Source of the DNA: Thermoplasmata archaeon
GTDB taxonomy: Archaea > Thermoplasmatota > Thermoplasmata > Thermoplasmatales > Thermoplasmataceae
Assembly (NCBI GenBank): GCA_021835265.1
Contig: JAKBQK010000327.1
Coordinates: 1 to 7,832, forward strand
Length of the DNA: 7,832 nucleotides
Reading direction: 5' to 3'
Made by a program: the position numbers and the translations under genes. Shown piece by piece: positions 6,022 to 7,832 of this stretch. Numbering within the stretch: the stretch's first letter is position 1; each line of letters opens with the position of its first letter. The notes beneath the pieces were generated by a model. The model was not told where the DNA came from, ran no database searches, and saw only the letters and a program-made list of their open reading frames with translations.

Positions 6022-7107
6022 CTATTCCCATTTAATTACGCTTTTGATTTCTCCCTGTGGCTTTTTGCTAAAAACCCCCTGTTCACCAGGAGCAAATTTA
6101 TTAGTAATCATTCTACTTAGTATTCCCCTGTGAAGACGGTTCCACTTGGAGAGATAATCCAGCGCCTTAAGGTAATGGATCTCAGCGGCATCTACTGAAC
6201 CGGCTATTGTTATATTTCTCTCCACGATGAAATCTATGTCCTCCCCTGACAATCCTGCCTGAGGTGCTTTCCCATTTGTTCCAAAGAGTATGAGGATGCC
6301 ATTATGGTTCATCTTTCTTAGAAACCTTAGCACTGTAGCAGGATCACCGCTTGTGTCAACTATAAAATCAAGCTTCATTTCCCCTGGAAATTCAGGTTCT
6401 TTTGATGTATCCCTGAAATTAACTCCAAATGCGTTACAGAGCTCTGTGGGTATCTGGTCTATTGGATGCCTGTTGACCATGTATGTGTTGAAACCATAGT
6501 CCCTTGCGAGGAACGAGTAAAGAAAAGCTTCACTACCTGAACCAATTATAAGTGCGTTCTTTCCTTCAAAAGTTGAATACTCATTTTCATAGATAAATCT
6601 GCTTCTTACCTTATCAAAGACCTCGAATGCTTTAACAGCATTTTTTGTGGGTTCTGTGAGTACTGCAACTTCACCAAGATCGGTATCCTTAACCTTAACT
6701 AAATTGTAATCGAATTCGTTAAACGAGTCCCTCATGAAGCCATGAAGACCTGTAATTCCAGCTTCATGCTTGTTCCCATCCGAGCAGTTATCTGGCCTGC
6801 CTATCCTGCAATTTGGGCAATCACCGGGCCTTCTTACTATGGGTACAACAATGTCTCCTTTCTTGAATTTATTAGATTTGGAATCGGTCACCATGCATAA
6901 TGATTCATGACCGATTACCAAGAAATCATATCCTTCCGGGTTGTATGCGAAGGAAAGTGCCCCGTTTACAATTCCTCTGTCTGTTCCACAAATTCCAGTT
7001 ACTAATGGCTTTAGTGAAACGTTGCCTGGAGAATCCTTGATTTCAACTTGTTCATATTTTATCCCACCATCTGGTGCATTGGTTATATAAGCATTTACGG
7101 CTGTCAT
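6022..7107 (-). CDS. gdh: Glucose 1-dehydrogenase (NAD(P)+), medium-chain zinc-dependent
   Basis: This enzyme oxidises beta-D-glucose to gluconolactone with NADP+ (often also NAD+), opening the non- or semi-phosphorylative Entner-Doudoroff pathway of thermoacidophilic archaea. The 361-residue protein follows T. acidophilum glucose dehydrogenase, as remembered, over its whole length. It has GICGTDRG at 38-45 with catalytic-zinc Cys40, IGHES at 65-69 with His67 and Glu68, KHEAGITGLHGFMRD at 113-127, and LTEPTKN at 150-156 with Glu152. The cofactor fold carries GSGSEA at 189-194, and VNRH at 211-214 is consistent with NADP preference. NGKAP (278-282), ERNITIAGSVDAA (296-308) and the C-terminal GEIKSVIKW (352-360) are further shared blocks. 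The structural-zinc lobe has three cysteines (97, 100, 108). The start ATG 7107 lies in an A/T-rich region without Shine-Dalgarno. folD follows in the same frame after TAG. Galactose use is possible, as known for some relatives. Confidence 0.95.
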   Translation of the reverse strand: MTAVNAYITNAPDGGIKYEQVEIKDSPGNVSLKPLVTGICGTDRGIVNGALSFAYNPEGYDFLVIGHESLCMVTDSKSNKFKKGDIVVPIVRRPGDCPNCRIGRPDNCSDGNKHEAGITGLHGFMRDSFNEFDYNLVKVKDTDLGEVAVLTEPTKNAVKAFEVFDKVRSRFIYENEYSTFEGKNALIIGSGSEAFLYSFLARDYGFNTYMVNRHPIDQIPTELCNAFGVNFRDTSKEPEFPGEMKLDFIVDTSGDPATVLRFLRKMNHNGILILFGTNGKAPQAGLSGEDIDFIVERNITIAGSVDAAEIHYLKALDYLSKWNRLHRGILSRMITNKFAPGEQGVFSKKPQGEIKSVIKWE

Positions 7108-7120
7108 ATATGATCAGTGT

Positions 7121-7136
7121 ATTATTTTTAAAAAAC
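7121..7136 (-). promoter_or_regulatory. TATA-like element upstream of gdh
   Basis: The minus strand reads TTTTTTAAAAATAAT starting about 29 nt before the gdh ATG, with the T6A5 junction about 23 nt upstream. This is compatible with a leaderless or near-leaderless transcript. A second A/T-only candidate (7161-7170, TATAATATATT-like on the minus strand) would give a leader of roughly 30 nt, so the true start point is ambiguous. The 157-bp spacer around it (7108-7264) contains no credible gene. Confidence 0.4.
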
Positions 7137-7220
7137 ATTTGCCACCCAATTAGAACAAGAAATATATTATACATGAATTTAACAGGATTCACAGACTGCT
7201 GCAAAATCGATTATTTATGT

Positions 7221-7233
7221 TAAAATAAAAAGA
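7221..7233 (-). terminator. T-rich archaeal-type terminator after ribA
   Basis: About 30 nt beyond the ribA stop, the minus strand runs TTCTTTTTATTTTA, an almost pure T tract with no strong hairpin. This resembles archaeal intrinsic terminators and would separate ribA from gdh, which has its own TATA-like boxes downstream. Confidence 0.4.
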
Positions 7234-7264
7234 ATTTTTTCCATGATGGGTTTTTATTTTCTGA

Positions 7265-7832
7265 TCAAATCTGGTGACCCATCTTCTCCTTCTTTGTCAT
7301 CAGGTAGAATTTGTTATACTCCGTCGTCTGACTTTTTATGGATATCCTCCCGGAGACGTTTATTCCGTTTTCTTCAAGAAACTTTATTTTTTCAGGATTA
7401 TTTGTCATTAATTTCACGCTTTTTATCCTGAAATAATTTATTACATCCACCGCAAATGTGTAATCTCTCTGATCTGCTGGAAGTCCCAGTTTAAGGTTTG
7501 CCTCAACAGTATCATATCCCTCTTCCTGAAGGCTATATGCCTTTATCTTGTTTACAAGTCCAATTCCTCTGCCTTCCTGTCTCAGATAAATAAGCATTCC
7601 ATAGGGTTGTTCTCCCAGATATACAAGAGACTTCAGTAGCTGGTCTCTGCAATCACACCTCTTTGATCCAAAAACATCTCCTGTCAGGCATTCACTGTGT
7701 ATTCTAACAGGAACATTTTCTTTTCCTGTGACATCACCCTTTACAATTACTGCATTTTCATTGGGTTCCCCATCATTGAATGTGTATATATCAAAAAATC
7801 CTGCCAAAGTTGGTAATTTGGCTTTTGCTGCT
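7265..7832 (-). CDS. ribA: GTP cyclohydrolase II (5'-truncated by window edge)
   Basis: RibA converts GTP to 2,5-diamino-6-ribosylamino-pyrimidinone phosphate, formate and pyrophosphate, the first step of riboflavin synthesis in bacteria. The frame stays open to the right edge, and its first residues (KAKLPT) match the N-terminal region of E. coli RibA as I recall it (EAKLPT). The TTG at 7807 is therefore not the start and only a few N-terminal residues, or a whole fused RibB domain, are missing. Counting from that TTG, the family core is present: [12 protein letters not shown] at 37-48 with C40, RCDC at 50-53 giving zinc ligands C51 and C53, RQEGRGIGL at 76-84, YDTVEAN at 98-104, DQRDYT at 112-117, MTNNPEK at 134-140, and the C-terminal KEKMGH at 173-178. 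CDC is followed by Arg rather than the Gly of the E. coli enzyme. Whether it is stand-alone RibA or RibBA cannot be decided here. Confidence 0.94.
   Translation of the reverse strand, partial: AAKAKLPTLAGFFDIYTFNDGEPNENAVIVKGDVTGKENVPVRIHSECLTGDVFGSKRCDCRDQLLKSLVYLGEQPYGMLIYLRQEGRGIGLVNKIKAYSLQEEGYDTVEANLKLGLPADQRDYTFAVDVINYFRIKSVKLMTNNPEKIKFLEENGINVSGRISIKSQTTEYNKFYLMTKKEKMGHQI

Noticed and set aside
7243..7431. Plus-strand open frame of 62 codons beginning in the ribA-gdh spacer.
   Set aside because: Most of it is antisense to conserved RibA C-terminal sequence. It has no ribosome site and a low-complexity Ser/Phe/Leu composition.
7805..7807. TTG as the start codon of ribA.
   Set aside because: The in-frame residues upstream (KAKLPT) match the conserved N-terminal region of RibA, so coding continues beyond the window.
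1..7832. Search for a mobile element, CRISPR array, toxin-antitoxin or defence system.
   Set aside because: No repeats with regular spacing, transposase-like frames, attachment-like duplications or small paired genes are visible. Every coding region belongs to a recognisable housekeeping or pilus-assembly family.

Overview
The window looks like chromosomal DNA of a Thermoplasmatales-type archaeon (relatives of Thermoplasma, Ferroplasma, Picrophilus, Cuniculiplasma). The strongest clue is a 361-residue glucose dehydrogenase that closely follows the Thermoplasma acidophilum enzyme as I remember it. Other clues are a FlaI/GspE-type archaeal secretion ATPase with FlaJ-like membrane partners, A/T-rich TATA-like boxes placed as for leaderless transcripts, GAGGTG-type ribosome sites inside operons, and moderately low G+C (roughly 40% by eye). 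Species cannot be fixed from the sequence alone.

Left arm, plus strand (1-3058): three tightly packed genes of a type IV pilus/archaellum-like assembly machine. A FlaJ-like platform protein appears as two separate genes joined by an ATGA overlap, and the assembly ATPase starts directly after the second stop codon. The first gene runs off the left edge. No pilin, prepilin peptidase or FlaH-like gene is in the window.

Right arm, minus strand (7832 down to 3049), in transcription order: a bacterial-type GTP cyclohydrolase II (ribA, cut by the right edge), a 157-bp spacer with T-tracts and TATA-like boxes, glucose 1-dehydrogenase (gdh), FolD, a 79-bp spacer with T-tracts and a well-placed TATA-like box, NH3-dependent NAD+ synthetase (nadE), and a CPA1/NhaP-like cation:proton antiporter. 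gdh-folD (15-nt gap) and nadE-antiporter (2-nt gap) look like two transcription units that may be joined by readthrough. Four of the five genes make or use redox and one-carbon cofactors: flavin precursor, NADP-linked sugar oxidation, NADP-linked folate chemistry and NAD synthesis. The antiporter would suit pH or Na+ homeostasis in an acidophile.

The two arms converge: the ATPase and antiporter stop codons overlap tail to tail by 10 bp. I see no mobile elements, CRISPR arrays, tRNA or rRNA genes, and no intergenic stretch reaches 300 bp. Most of the window is ordinary housekeeping sequence. The points most worth a second look are the split platform protein, the F-before-E gene order, and a FolD whose folate-site residues depart from the textbook motifs.
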